Notes under the pieces: generated by a model
Database searches by the model: none
What the model was told of the DNA's origin: nothing
Seen by the model: only the letters and a program-made list of their open reading frames with translations
NCBI GenBank assembly: GCA_037576195.1
Contig: CM075101.1
Coordinates: 8,928,001 to 8,992,000, forward strand
Length of the DNA stretch: 64,000 nt
Source: Phytoseiulus persimilis
Lineage: Eukaryota > Arthropoda > Arachnida > Mesostigmata > Phytoseiidae
Direction: 5' to 3'
Position numbers and translations under genes: made by a program
In this document: positions 44,346 to 56,672 of the stretch, piece after piece
Numbering within the stretch: the first letter of the stretch is position 1
Layout: every line of letters begins with the position of its first letter

Positions 44346-46409
44346 CGGTTATTTAACCGCGGTTAATAACCACGAGCGAATTGCGGTTGTAACCGCATTT
44401 CGACCTATAGCAGACAAGTAGCTCCGAAATGTTCCGTGGCGCTTGCCGGAACGGCCATGGTGAACAGAGCGCCGGGGCGATTTCCCACGGCGCAATTTTC
44501 CGAAACGTATGATTTTTTGAGAAAGCGTCGTGTCTGATGGCTGGGGATCTGGAGTTAGGCGGTGGAGAAGGTTCTCATCGTTCTGAAGGAGGAACGCGGA
44601 AACGCTGACACCGAGTTCAGAGCGCTCGACGTGGAAATCAGAATGCCCCGCATATGTGAGCGACAACAACCGAGAGAAAACAATCCTGCAAACATCGGAG
44701 AAGATTACTTCCGAGCGTCTGCTTCGGTTCGATATCAGGACAAATCGATCGAACCTGATGCCGACCAGAATGCCCTCAAGGTTCAGTGTCCGAAACTCGT
44801 CGTTCAAAGCGCCGTCGAACATTTGCCTGATACAACCATTCTCTAAGAGTCCGATCTTGGCTCTAGCGCCAGCGTCTTCCAAGGGTGATTCGAACGTTGG
44901 GAGGCGAGATGCCAGTGCCGCCGACGAAACTCCCACGGACTCCAATCGACGTCCTGAACGGAGGTCCGGCGAGTGATCATCCGAAAATCGCGAGTTTTCT
45001 GCAAATACTCGCAACCTCGTCGCCGAAACGGACATTCAGCTCCTTGGAGGTAGTGTGAACATACTCGAGATCCACCATCCAAGACGAACGGCTCAACGGC
45101 CGGGCCTCAATGAGCATCCAGCGCGACATCGAAGTCACTCCGGAGGAACTTATTTATGTCATTGCCCTGAACCCGAGGGAATTGGGGTTTGTACCGTAGA
45201 AACGCCAGCCTTGGTTCAGACACTATTGCGTTGTGGAAATTGAGATTGATAAGGAGAAACGCTGTCGATTGGTGATTCAAAACTGCTTTGTTCTCCTTCT
45301 TTCCACTGCTTCCGCAACTGATAAAACCTCACGGAACTTTCTCTCTCTCTGTCCTCTCGAAAAATCTTGGGCACGCATCTGCTCTCAAGTCTCATTCTCA
45401 TGCTTTTTCGGCCTCCGAACGGGTGAAAATCTGAAATGGGGTGGTCGGTTCATTCCCGGCAGGATGCGTCGCGGGTGAGAAAGGATTGAGAACCAATTTG
45501 GTATCCCTGTGAGTTACAGCCTGACAAACGGCGCGGATGCTGGTGGGGAGAGAAAATCAGCTTCATGGATGGAATCAGTGAATAGCGTTTTGGAGCTCAG
45601 GGAACCGAGATGTCGGCTCCACCTAGGCGGGAGCCCCGCGGGTTGTTTTGACTTACATCAGATCCAACGATCCTCGCTCCGCCAACTCCACTTGATATTT
45701 CGACGATATTCCCCAAATGTCACCGACGTTCGTGACGAGACACACACTCATTGTAGGTTCGGTTGCGTTCGTACGAGTGAGTGCCAACCTTCAACTGACA
45801 GGAGTCGGGATAGAGGCACTTTCCCCCCTCTTCGATGGATCAGCTTCAGAACGGCTGATTCATCCAACTTGTTATTTTTCCGTATAGCAGTTTGCTGGTT
45901 ACTGATTAAGATTCTGAGCGAAACTGGTGGAATATCATACCAGAACGAAGAAAAGACTGTCGGTGTAAGATTCTCTCCGCCGGGTATAGCAAAATCGTGC
46001 AGCCACCGGACCCATACTGCTTCCATGAATGGAAAGATTCTGTGGAGAGGATGAGAGAACATGGTGTGCTCTTCAATTTCAATGTCGAAAAGTGTTGCGG
46101 CTACAATCTTCCATTGGCAATCAATCTCAGCAGCCAGCTTCTCGGCCCATGTGTTAGGGTGGGGATCTCTAGGAATAAAAACGGGTTCGTTGCGTTCCCG
46201 TACAACCTTCTTCGCTCTCACATTTAACTCAGTGTTAGACCGCCACCCGGAGGTTTTCGGTCGACTCGGCTCAACGGTACTGCGACGCAAGCTGCACTTT
46301 CATGGGGCATTCGAAGAAGCGACCGTGACAGTGAAGTGAGGGCAAAGAAGCGCGACATGTTTCTTCGCTACCTGGTACGTTCTCGAGATTCTGAGCCGAG
46401 ACACGCCGA
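44346..46409. other. No recognised gene; palindromic spot and two unassigned ORFs
   Basis: Right after the hAT relic is a palindrome 'ttaaccgcggttaa' (about 44352) with related 'gcggttgtaaccgc'. Minus-strand frames of 228 codons (45035-44349) and 180 codons (46290-45748) have no recognised motifs; I do not call them genes. Confidence 0.3.
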
Positions 46410-46495
46410 TCACGCGCGCCTAACACATTGGAGCGCGTCATTTGGGCGCCGTTGTCGATTGCGCGCCGGCGTCGGTTGAGCGCCGGCCTCCCGTT
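46410..46495. repeat. GC-rich tandem repeat, about 20-bp unit
   Basis: Four units of type 'gggcgccgttgtcgattg'. The same unit appears on the other strand at 58655-58750. Confidence 0.65.
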
Positions 46496-47616
46496 CAATT
46501 AAACCCGAAAGACTAGCGAAAATCTAGATTTCGTCATCATCAACGCGTCGGAAGCGAAAAAGGATCGTACACTGCAATCAATGAGTGAAATTGTGTGGAA
46601 ATGATTTCCGTGGATCCACTTTTTAGCGGACTAAGCGCTCAGCTTCCGGAGGCCTCCAAGGAATCGTTATGAGCCAGGGGGTGAGAACTTGGGAGATTGT
46701 GCACCGCTCTCAGTGTCTGGGAGAAACTTCGAAATTGGAAAATCAGTATTTCCAGCATTATTGATGTCTCTTCGTGTTCAAGCAATACTGATCATTGGAC
46801 TCAGGCTTTTGTTCTCGGAGCCCCGATGTCATGTCGGGAAAGTTCACATATTTGAACTGCCGGACCCTCTTCTCAGTCCTCATCTCCATCGAGAACTCAT
46901 GCGTAATTGAAATTTCATTCCAAACCCCGAACGGCGGAACTGCGCACTGAAATCAAAGTCACGCTCTGGAAAAACTTCCACAACTAGTATCTCTGAACTC
47001 TTGTGTCTTTGTGGAATCGTTCGATGGAAGGTGACACATTGTCTGAGCGCAAAAGGCTGAAGACTGCCCATGAAGGGAATCTCCACGTGTATGACAAGAA
47101 GAGCAAGGACTCCAACACCGAGTTTTGGCGCTGTTACTCGCGACAATCTCAACGCCACCGCGATCGAAGTACAGCGGAAGAAGACCGCGCTGAAACGACG
47201 AGCCGCCGAGACGGTGGAGCAGCCCCAGCAGATAATAAACAAGGTTCGCATGCAATCCTCCTTGGCTGCGCAAGGATCCATGGGCACGAACAAGAGTTTG
47301 GCACTGATAGTACAGAGGACGCGCCACCGACTCGGAATTCCATCGACACACTTCACAGGACTGGCCGACATCGATATTCCCGAGTCCTTCCGTATGTACG
47401 AAAGCACTCCGGGTGAAGTCAAAAACTTCAACCGCCAGGGGAATTCAACTGCTAGCAGAGTCCGGATCGGACGATCCTCATCGAATACTCATCTTCAGAA
47501 GAGAATCCGCGAGATCGTGGGTCGGTCGAGTAAGAAAGATCTGTGTTGATGGGACCTTCTCGTTGGCTCCGCAGTTATTCGCGCAAATTTCACTGATCCT
47601 CGCGGAACGCCCTGGA

Positions 47617-47624
47617 GTGGTCAC
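47617..47624. repeat. 8-bp target duplication, left (imperfect)
   Basis: gtggtcac versus ttagtcac at 48640-48647; 6 of 8 match, and the host MULE frame is restored when one copy and the element are removed. Confidence 0.7.
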
Positions 47625-48639
47625 TAGGCATCGCAAGGAACCGCAAATTTCTGAAACCGCGGTTCTCGGTTCTCTGAGAACCGCGGTCCCAGAACCGCAA
47701 GTGAGAACCGCGAAGAACCGCGACCAACGGCCGAAATGATGAGGGCTCGCTCGGAATTTGTCGCTGGATCCGTCGATGATGAGTCACGAGCTCACGAGTC
47801 GGCAGTGGACTGTTTTCGTTCAATCCATGCTGTGTCCTCGAATGTTTGCTCAAAGCGCTCGTCGATCTTTCTGTCTTTGATTCCTGAGTTTCGAGATACG
47901 AAAACAATTACTTACTGGGTTCGGAACTCCGAACGCAAATGCAGCTGCGGTCAGAGCTATATTTCTCGCTTCCCCCAGCTGCTGGAGTCAGCTATCTCGA
48001 GCATCCTATCGTGCGAAAACGTGTGAAACGTCTCGAACATTCTAGCTCCATTTAAATTCCCACGCTGGGACAGACTGTGCATTTGGCTTGTAAGCCACGT
48101 TTCAAAAACCATTTCCAGACCCAACTTTTTGGGTACACCACTTTAGCAAAACCACTCATCGTTGCGTCCCGTAGAGTGGGAAGATTCCTCGTGATAGAAA
48201 ACGGGATTCTCTCGTACAGAACCGGATCACAAGAGCGAGCTCAGAGAGATATTTTTGACGATTCGTGCATCGATCCGTACCATGCGACTCGCGCAGCACG
48301 ACGGTGCGAAGTGAGACGAAGCAGAGAGCAGGGTGATTTAAAAAATTTGGCGCCCTCGTTCCTTCGAGGAATGGCCCTGGTGTGCAATGGAATAGTACCG
48401 CCATTGTGGCAAGCTCCTCAGGGAGTGGGTGTCGGCCTGGCGGTGGCTTCAAATTATCCTTCTGAAATTTCACTGAAATTTCGGCTCCCATTCCACCATT
48501 CGAACTGAGGTCTACCAAGGCAGTGCACGGTGGAGGTCTCGGCTTGCTGATAAGGGCGCTAGATAGAAGCTTCTTCCGCGCGGCTTCTTGCGGTTCCTTG
48601 CGGTTCCGGAACCGCGGTTCGGAACCGCTGCGATGCCTA
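47625..48639. mobile_element. Non-autonomous hAT-like element (1015 bp) inside MULE copy 3
   Basis: Left end taggcatcgcaaggaaccgc and right end complement taggcatcgca then gcggttcc form short TIRs (11 bp perfect). Subterminal regions at both ends are packed with 'gaaccgcggttc' palindromic units (47650-47725 and 48590-48630). The 8-bp flanking duplication and the 'tagg' start fit hAT. Internal frames show no transposase motif. Confidence 0.75.
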
Positions 48640-48647
48640 TTAGTCAC
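48640..48647. repeat. 8-bp target duplication, right (imperfect)
   Basis: ttagtcac; partner of 47617-47624. Confidence 0.7.
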
Positions 48648-49485
48648 TCCCCTCTGCTATGTGCTTATGCCAAACAAGGAAGAGCGAAGCTAAACCAAGG
48701 TGAATAACTTATGGATTTCGTATAATATCCTGGAAGATAACAGCTCGTTGCCGCTGTTTCATGAGGGCAACTCGGGTATCAACGATTTCAACGAAGTTTG
48801 TTTTTCTCTTCCGCTCAGATGTTGGATATGTTGACCTCGGGATGGCCCGACTTCAATCAGCAGTATCGATGGACTTTGAACAAGGGTTGCGGAACGCATT
48901 CGCTGCCTACTTCGCTGAAGCTGAACTGCAGGGTAGTTTTTTTCATCTCGTGTAGAATATGAAGAAGAAAGTTGCAGCATGTGGGTTGAGATACAGGAAT
49001 GAACCGGACTTCGCTCTCAATGCGAAAATGATATCTGCGATGGCGTTCCTCCCACCAGAGCATCTTGGAGACGGTTTGAGGTAGTTGCGATCTCATATTC
49101 AGCTCGAACTGCAGCCGTTCTTGGAGCACTTTGAAGATTTCTACATGGGTCGCCTCCAACTAGACATCAATTGAAATCCGAGCCGCCGAGCAGCCATGTT
49201 CCCTGTGTTCACGTGGACCGTTCACGAACGGACCCCTCCGGCCGGAAGCTGCGCCCAGAAGCCTCCAGCGCCAATTCGCAGTCCACCATCCCGGCCTCCT
49301 CAAGTTCATCGAAGGCATAAAGTGCGTTCAACAAAGTAAAGACTCGGACTTGGAGCGCTCAGGGAAAACGGAACCGTTACTTGGAAATCGATCGTCGCAT
49401 CATGAACATAATCACAGATCTAGAATCTCGAACTTTGTTCGAAACACACCGCGGAATCGCTCATAACTACAAGATGAATCCGTGA

Positions 49486-49680
49486 AGAGCAGTCATGCCT
49501 GCCGGGAATGGAGTTCGATCTGTGATATCTGTATATATAAGGATCCAGGGTCTGTTTGTTTGTTTGTTCGTCCTCAATAGACTCCTACGGTATTGATCGG
49601 ATCGACTTGGAACGAACCGCGTAATGCAGGGCGGCTCACCGGGGAGGACATAGGCCACACACCCCTCCCCCCTGTCTGAG
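49486..49680 (-). repeat. Array flank with 'gaggacgaacaaacaaacag' motif
   Basis: The minus strand contains gtctattgaggac, a (gaac)aaac run, agaccctggatcc and tatata, the same order as at 27421-27475 on the plus strand. It lies between the end of MULE copy 3 and the satellite. Confidence 0.75.
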
Positions 49681-51960
49681 CATACTTTTCAAAAGTTGGA
49701 GGGCTGATTCCGGGACCAATCTAACCGTACTCTTCCGAGTCTGGAGGGGTGATTCCTATAGTTTCCTATAGTTTTCGAAAGCTGGAGGGGTGATTCCGGG
49801 ACCAGTCTGACCATACTCTTCAAAAGCTGGAGGGGTGATTCCGGGACCAATCTGACCATACTCTTCCAAGTGTGGAGGTGTGATTCAAGAGCCAGTCTGA
49901 CCATACTTTTCAGAAGCTGGAGAGGTGATTCCGGGACCAATCTGACCATACTCTTCCAAGCCTGGAGGGGCAATTCCAGAACCAGTCTGACCATACCTTT
50001 CAAAAGCTGTAGGGGTGATTCCGGGACCAGTCTGACCATACTTTTCAAAAGCTGGAGGGGTGATTCCGAGACCAATCTAACCATACTTTTCAAAAGCTGG
50101 AGGGGTGATTCCGGGACTAGTCTGAGCATACTTTTCGAAAGCTGCAGGGGTATTTCCAGAACCAGTCTAACCATACTTTTCAAGAGCTGGAGGGGTGATT
50201 CCGGGACCAATCTGCCCATACTCTTCCAAGTCTGGAGGGGTATTTCCAGAACCAGTCTAACCATACTTTTCAAAAGCTGGAGGGGTGATTCCGGGACCAG
50301 TCTGACCATACTTTTCAAGAGCTGGAGGGGAGATTCCGGGACCAATCTGACCATACTTTTCGAAAGCTGGAGGGGTATTTCCAGAACCAGTCTAACCATA
50401 CTTTTCAAGAGCTGGAGGGGTGATTCCGGGACCAATCTGCCCATACTCTTCCAAGTCTGGAGGGGTATTTCCAGAACCAGTCTAACCATACTTTTCAAAA
50501 GCTGGAGGGGTGATTCCGGGACCAGTCTGACCATACTTTTCAAGAGCTGGAGGGGTGATTCCGGGACCAATCTGCCCATACTCTTCCAAGTCTGGAGGGG
50601 TGATTCAAGAGCCAGTCTAACTATACTTTTCAAAAGCTGGAGGGGTGATTCCGAGACCAATCCGCCCATACTCTTCCAAGTCTGGAGGGGTGGTTCCAGG
50701 ACCAGTCCGACCATACTTTTCGAAAGCTGGAGGAGTATTTCGAGAACGAGTCTAACCATACTTTTCAAAAGCTGGAGGGGTGATTCCGGGACCAGTCTGA
50801 CCATACTTTTCAAGAGCTGGAGGGGTGATCCCGGGACCAATCTCCCCATACTCTTCCAAGTCTGGAGGGGTGATTCAAGAGCCAGTCTAACCATACTTTT
50901 CAAAAGCTGGAGGGGTGATTCCGAGACCAATCCGACCATACTTTTCGGGAGCTGGAGGAGTATTTCCAGAACCAGTCTCACCATACTTTTCAAAAGCTGG
51001 AGGGGTGATTCCGGGACCAGTCTAACCATACTTTTCAAAAGCTGGAGGGGTGATTCCGGGACCAGTCTGACCATACTTTTCAAAAGCTGGAGGGGTGATT
51101 CCGGGACCAGTCTGACCATACTTTTCAAAAGCTGGAGGGGTGATTCCGAGACCAGTCCGACCATACTTTTCGAAAGCTGGAGGAGTATTTCGAGAACCAG
51201 TCTAACCACACTTTTCAAAAGCTGGAGGGGTGATTCCGGGACCAGTCTAACCATACTTTTCAAAAGCTGGAGAGGTATTTCCAGAACCAGTCTAAGCATA
51301 CTTTTCAAAAGCTGGAGGGGTGATTCCGAGACCAATCCGCCCATACTCTTCCAAGTCTGGAGGGGTGATTCCAGCACCAGTCCGGCCATACTTTTCGGGA
51401 GCTGGAGGAGTATTTCCAGAACCAGTCTAACCATACTTTTCAAAAGCTGGAGAGGTATTTCCAGAACCAGTCTAACCATACTTTTCAAAAGCTGGAGGGG
51501 TGATTCCGGGACCAATCTGACCATACTATTCCAAGTCTGAGGGGGCGATTCCAGAACCAGTCTGACCATACTTTTCAAAAACTGGAGGGGTGATTCCGGG
51601 ACCAGTCTGACCATACTTTTCAAAAGCTGGAGGGGTGATTCCGAGACCAATCTGCCCATACTCTTCCAAGTCTGGAGGGGTGGTTCCAGGACCAGTCCGA
51701 CCATACTTTTCGAAAGCTGGAGGAGTATTTCGAGAACCAGTCTAACCACACTTCTCAAAAGCTGGAGGGGTGATTCCGGGACCAGTCTGAGCATACCTTT
51801 CAAGAGCTGGAGGGGTGATTCCGGGACCAATCTGCCCATACTCTTCTAAGTCTAGAGGGGTGATTCAAGAGCCAGTCTAACCATACTTTTCAAAAGCTGG
51901 AGGGGTGGTTCCAGGACCAGTCCGACCATACTTTTCGAAAGCTGGAGGAGTATTTCGAGA

Positions 51961-52062
51961 ATGCGCATGCGGTCGATCAAGACTAGCAAGCTAGCAAATG
52001 AGAGAAACAATAAAATGAAATAAAATAACGGTGTGGAGAAAGAAGACAAACGAGACGGACTT
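51961..52062. other. Non-satellite interruption in array B
   Basis: About 100 bp (from tgcgcatgcggtcgatc to gacaaacgagacgga) with no resemblance to the monomer. Array units resume on both sides. There is no visible TSD or TIR; the centre is A-rich (caataaaatgaaataaaata). Confidence 0.8.
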
Positions 52063-54059
52063 TTCAAAAGCTAGAGGGGTGATTCCGGGTCCAGTCTGAC
52101 CATACTTTCCGAGAGCTGAAGGGGTGATTCCGGGACCAATCTGCCCATACTCTTCCAAGTCTGGAGGGGTGATTCCGGGACCAGTCTAACCATACTTTCC
52201 AAAAGCTGGAGGGGTATTTCCAGAACCAGTCTAATCATACTTTTCAAAAGCTGGAGAGGTGATTCCGGGACCAATCTGACCATACTATTCCAAGTCTGGA
52301 GGGGTGATTCCAGGACCAGTCTAACCAAACTTTTCAAAAGCTGGAGGGGTATTTCCAGAACCAGTCTAACCATACTTTTCAAGAGCTGGAGGGGTGATTC
52401 CGGGACCAATCTGACCATACTATTCCAAGTCTGGAGGGGTGATTCCAGGACCAGTCTGACCATACTTTTCAAAAGCTGGAGGGGTATTTCCAGAACCAGT
52501 CTAACCATACTTTTCAAAAGCTAGAGGGGTGATTCCGGGTCCAGTCTGACCATACTTTCCGAAGGCTGGAGGGGTGATTCCGGGACCAATCTGCCCATAC
52601 TCTTCCAAGTCTGGAGGGGTGATTCCGGGACCAGTCTAACCATACTTTTCAAAAGCTGGAGGGGTATTTCCAGAACCAGTCTAACCATACTTTTCAAAAG
52701 CTGGAGGGGTGATTCCGGGACCAATCTGACCATACTATTCCAAGTCTGGAGGGTTGATTCCAGGACCAGTCTGACCATACTTTTCAAAAGCTGGAGGGGT
52801 ATTTCCAGAACCAGTCTAACCATACTTTTCAAAAGCTGGAGGGGTGATTCCGGGACCAGTCTGACCATACTTTACAAGAGCTGCAGGGGTGATTTCGGGA
52901 CCAATCTGCCCATACTCTTCCAAGTCTGGAGGGGTGGTTCCAGGACCAGTCCGACCATACTTTTCGAAAGCTGGAGGAGTATTTTGAGAACAAGTCTAAC
53001 CATAATTTTCAAAAGCTGGAGGGGTGATTCCGGGACCAATCTGCCCATACTCTTCCAAGTCTGGAGGGGTGATTCAAGAGCCAGTCTAACCATACTTTTC
53101 GAAAGTTGGAGGGGTGATTCCGAGACCAATCCGCCCATACTCTTCCAAGTCTGGAGGGGTGATTCCAGCACCAGTCCGACCATACTTTTCGGAAGCTGGA
53201 GGGGTATTTCCAGAACCAGTCTGACCATACTTTTCAAGAGCTGGAGGGGTGATTCCGGGACCAATCTGCCCATACTCTTCCAAGCCTGGAGGGGTGATTC
53301 CGGGACCAGTCTAACCATACTTTTCAAAAGCTGGAGGGGTATTTCCAGAACCAGTCTAACCATACTTTTCAAAAGCTGGAGGGGTGATTCCGGGACCAAT
53401 CTGACCAAACTATTCCATGACTGGAGGGGTGATTACAGGACCAGTCTGACCATACTTTTCAAAAGCTGGAGGGGTATTTCCAGAACCAGTCTAACCATAC
53501 TTTTCAAAAGCTTGAGGGGTGATTCCGGGACCAGTCTTTAAGAGCTGGAGGGGTGATTCCGGGACCAATATGCCCATACTCTCCCAAGTCTGGAGGGGTG
53601 GTTCCAGGACCAGTCCGACCATACTTTTCGAAAGGTGGAGGAGTATTTCGAGAACCAGTCTAACCATACCTTTCAAGAGCTGGAGGGGTGATTCCGGGAC
53701 CAATCCGCCCATACTCTTCCAAGTCTGGAGGGGTGGTTCCAGGACCAGTCCGACCATACTTTTCGAAAGCTGGAGGAGTATTTCCAGAACCAGTCTAACC
53801 ATACTTTTCAAAAGCTGGAGGGGTGATTCCGGGACCAGCCTGACCATACCTTTCAAGAGCTGGAGGGGTGATTCCGGGACCAATCTGCCCATACTCTTCC
53901 AAGTCTGGAGGGGTGATTCCGAGACCAATCCGCCCATACTCTTCCAAGTCTGGAGGGGTGATTCCAGCACCAGTCCGACCATACTTCTCGGAAGCTGGAG
54001 GGGTATTTCCAGAACCAGACAAACCATACTTTTCAAAAGCTGGAGGGGTGATTCCGGAA

Positions 54060-56160
54060 CCAGTCTGACCATACTCTTCCAAGGCTGGAGCGGTGATTCC
54101 GGGACCAGTCTAACCATACTTTTCAAAAGCTGGAGGGGTATTCCCAGAACCAGTCCAACCATACTTTTCAAACGCTGGAGGGGTGATTCCGGGACCAATC
54201 TGACCATACTATTCCAAGTCTGGAGGGGTGGTTCCAGGACCAGTCCGACCATACTTTTCGAAAGCTGGAGGAGTATTTCGAGAACCAGTCTAACCATACT
54301 TTTCAAAAGCTGGAGGGTTGATTCCGGGACCAGTCTGACCATACCTTTCAAGAGCTGGAGGGTTGATTCCGGGACCAATCTGCCCATACTCTTCCAAGTC
54401 TGGAGGGGTGATTCCGAGACCAATCCGCCCATACTCTTCCAAGTCTGGAGGGGTGATTCCAGCACCAGTCCGACCATACTTCTCGGAAGCTGGAGGGGTA
54501 TTTCCAGAACCAGACAAACCATACTTTTCAAAAGCTGGAGGGGTGATTCCGGGACCAGTCTGCCCATACTCTTCCAAGGCTGGAGCGGTGATTCCGGGAC
54601 CAGTCTAACCATACTTTTCAAAAGCTGGAGGGGTATTCCCAGAACCAGTCCAACCATACTTTTCAAACGCTGGAGGGGTGATTCCGGGACCAATCTGACC
54701 ATACTATTCCAAGTCTGGAGGGGTGATTCCAGGACCAGTCTGACCATACTTTTCGAAAGCTGGAGGGGTATTTCCGGGATCAGTCTGACCATACTTTTCA
54801 AAAGCTGGAGGGTTGATTCCGGGACCAGTCCGACCATACTTTTCAAAACCTGGGGGGGGGGGGTGATTCCGGGACCAGTCTGACCATAATTTTCAAAAGC
54901 TGGAGGGGTGATTCCGGGGCCCATCTGACCATACTCTTCCAAGTCTGGGGGGGTGATTCCGAGACCAATCTGACCATACTTTTCAAGAGCAGGAGGGGTG
55001 ATTCCGGGACCAATCTGACCATTACTTCCCAAGTTAGGAGGGGTGATTCCGGGACCAATCTGACCATACCTTTCCAAGTCTAGAGGGATGATTCCGAGAC
55101 CGATCTGACCATACTTTTCAGAAGCTGGAGGGGTATTTCCAGAACCAGTCTAACCATACTTTTCAAAAGCTGGAGGGGTGATCCCGGGACCAATCTGACC
55201 ATACTATTCCAAGTCTGGAGGGGTGATTCAAGAGCCAGTCTAACTATACTTTTCAAAAGCTGGAGGGGTGATTCCGAGACCAATCCGCCCATACTCTTCC
55301 AAGTCTGGAGGGGTGGTTCCAGGACCAGTCCGACCATACTTTTCGAAAGCTGGAGGAGTATTTCGAGAACCAGTCTAACCATACTTCTCAAAAGCTGGAG
55401 GGGTGATTCCGGGACCAGTCTGACCATACCTTTCAAGAGCTGGAGGGGTGATTCCGGGACCAATCTGCCCATACTCTTCCAAGTCTGGAGGGGTGATTCC
55501 GAGACCAATCCGCCCATACTCTTCCAAGTCTGGAGGGGTGATTCCAGCACCAGTCCGACCATACTTGTCGGAAGCTGGAGGGGTATTTCCAGAACCAGAC
55601 AAACCATACTTTTCAAAAGCTGGAGGGGTGATTCCGGGACCAGTCTGACCATACTCTTCCAAGGCTGGAGCGGTGATTCCGGGGCCAGTCTAACCATACT
55701 TTTCAAAAGCTGGAGGGGTATTCCCAGAACCAGTCCAACCATACTTTTCAAACGCTGGAGGGGTGATTCCGGGATCAATCTGACCATACTATTCCAAGTC
55801 TGGAGGGGTGATTCCAGGACCAGTCTGACCATACTTTTCAAAAGCTGGAGGGGTGATTCCGGGACCAGTCTGACCATACTTTTCAAAAGCTGGAGGGTTT
55901 ATTCCGGGACCAGTCCGACCATACTTTTCAAAACCTGGGGGGGTGATTCCGGGACCAGTCTGACCATACTTTTCAAAAGCTGGAGGGGTGCTTCCGGGGC
56001 CCATCTGACCATACTCTTCCAAGTCTGGAGGGGTGATTCCGAGACCAATCTGACCATACTTTTCAAGAGCTGGAGGGGTGATTCCGGGACCAATCTGACC
56101 ATTACTTCCCAAGTTAGGAGGGGTGATTCCGGGACCAATCTGACCATACTTTTCCGAGTC
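54060..56160 (-). repeat. 1080-bp higher-order duplication within array B
   Basis: Text at 54901-55040 recurs at 55981-56120 with an offset of exactly 1080 (24 x 45). Left of the G-run at 54850 the offset is 1085, because that run has 12 G in one copy and 7 in the other. A shorter 495-bp (11 x 45) periodicity links 53795-54082 to 54290-54577. Confidence 0.8.
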
Positions 56161-56672
56161 TAGAGGGATGATTCCGAGACCAATCTGACCATACTTTTCC
56201 AAGTCTGGAGGGGTGATTCCGAGACCGATCTAGCCAATACTTGCCAAGTCTGGAGGGGTGATTCCGAGACCAATCTAACCGATACTTTCCAAGTCTGAAG
56301 TGGTGATTCCGAGACAAATCTGACCGTACCTTTCAAAACCTGGAGGGGTGAATCCGGGACCAATCTGACAATATTGTTCCGAGTCTGGAGGGGTGATCCC
56401 GAGACCAATCTGACAAAATTTTCCGAGTCTGGAGGGGTGATCCCGAGACAAATCTGACCGTACTTTTCAAAACCTGGAGGGGTGATTCCAGGACCAATCT
56501 GACCACACTTCTCCGAATCTGGAGGGGTGATTGCGAGACCAATCCGACCATACTCTTGTGAGTCTGGAAAAGGGATTCTTGGATCAATCTGAACATACTT
56601 TTTCAAGTCTGGAGGCGTGATTCCGAGACCGATCTGACCAATTACTTCCTAAGTCTTGAGGAGTGATTTTGG

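Larger units (their letters stand above)
47003..49485 (+). pseudogene. FLYWCH-MULE transposase, copy 3 (interrupted by hAT-like element)
   Basis: FLYWCH part: LKTAHEGNLHVYDKKSKD, then TEFWRCYSR and, one frame over, DNLNATAIEVQ. Linker: LIVQRTRHRLGIPSTHF. The catalytic start is KICVDGTFSLAPQLFAQISL and ERPGVVT at about 47545-47623. A 1015-bp element follows; at 48640 the frame resumes as TPLCYVLMPNKEERS. Further fragments are KKKVAACGLRYRNEPDFALN and LRSHIQLELQPFLEHFE, then RSLQRQFAVHHPGLLKFIEG, and NIITDLESRTLFETHRGIAH ending near 49485, the typical MULE C-terminal RGIAHN motif. This is the longest MULE copy in the window, but it has frameshifts plus the insertion. Confidence 0.83.
49681..56672 (-). 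repeat. 45-bp satellite array B (about 155 monomers)
   Basis: The plus-strand monomer is of the type 'ccagtctgaccatacttttc' then 'aaaagctggaggggtgattccggga'. This is the same family as array A but on the other strand and more diverged, with at least two monomer types (tttcaaaagctgg and cttccaagtctgg). Monomers tend to alternate in a fixed order, giving higher-order units. All three minus frames and one plus frame stay open over hundreds of codons (for example MVRLVPESPLQLLKS, EKYGQIGPGITPPAF). This follows from a stop-free unit whose length is a multiple of three. Confidence 0.95.

Noticed and set aside
44349-45035. 228-codon minus-strand ORF as a gene
   Set aside because: No recognisable motif, overlapping frames on the other strand of comparable length, and no neighbouring gene structure.
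45748-46290. 180-codon minus-strand ORF as a gene
   Set aside because: Some plausible amino-acid composition, but no motif, no homologue recognised and no splice support.
47003-47351. Separate overlapping genes on both strands at 46.9-47.4 kb
   Set aside because: They are shadows or frame pieces of MULE copy 3; the FLYWCH and DGTF motifs explain the plus-strand sequence.
49689-51839. 716-codon minus-strand ORF across the satellite
   Set aside because: Same reasoning; a 556-codon frame lies on the opposite strand over the same bases.
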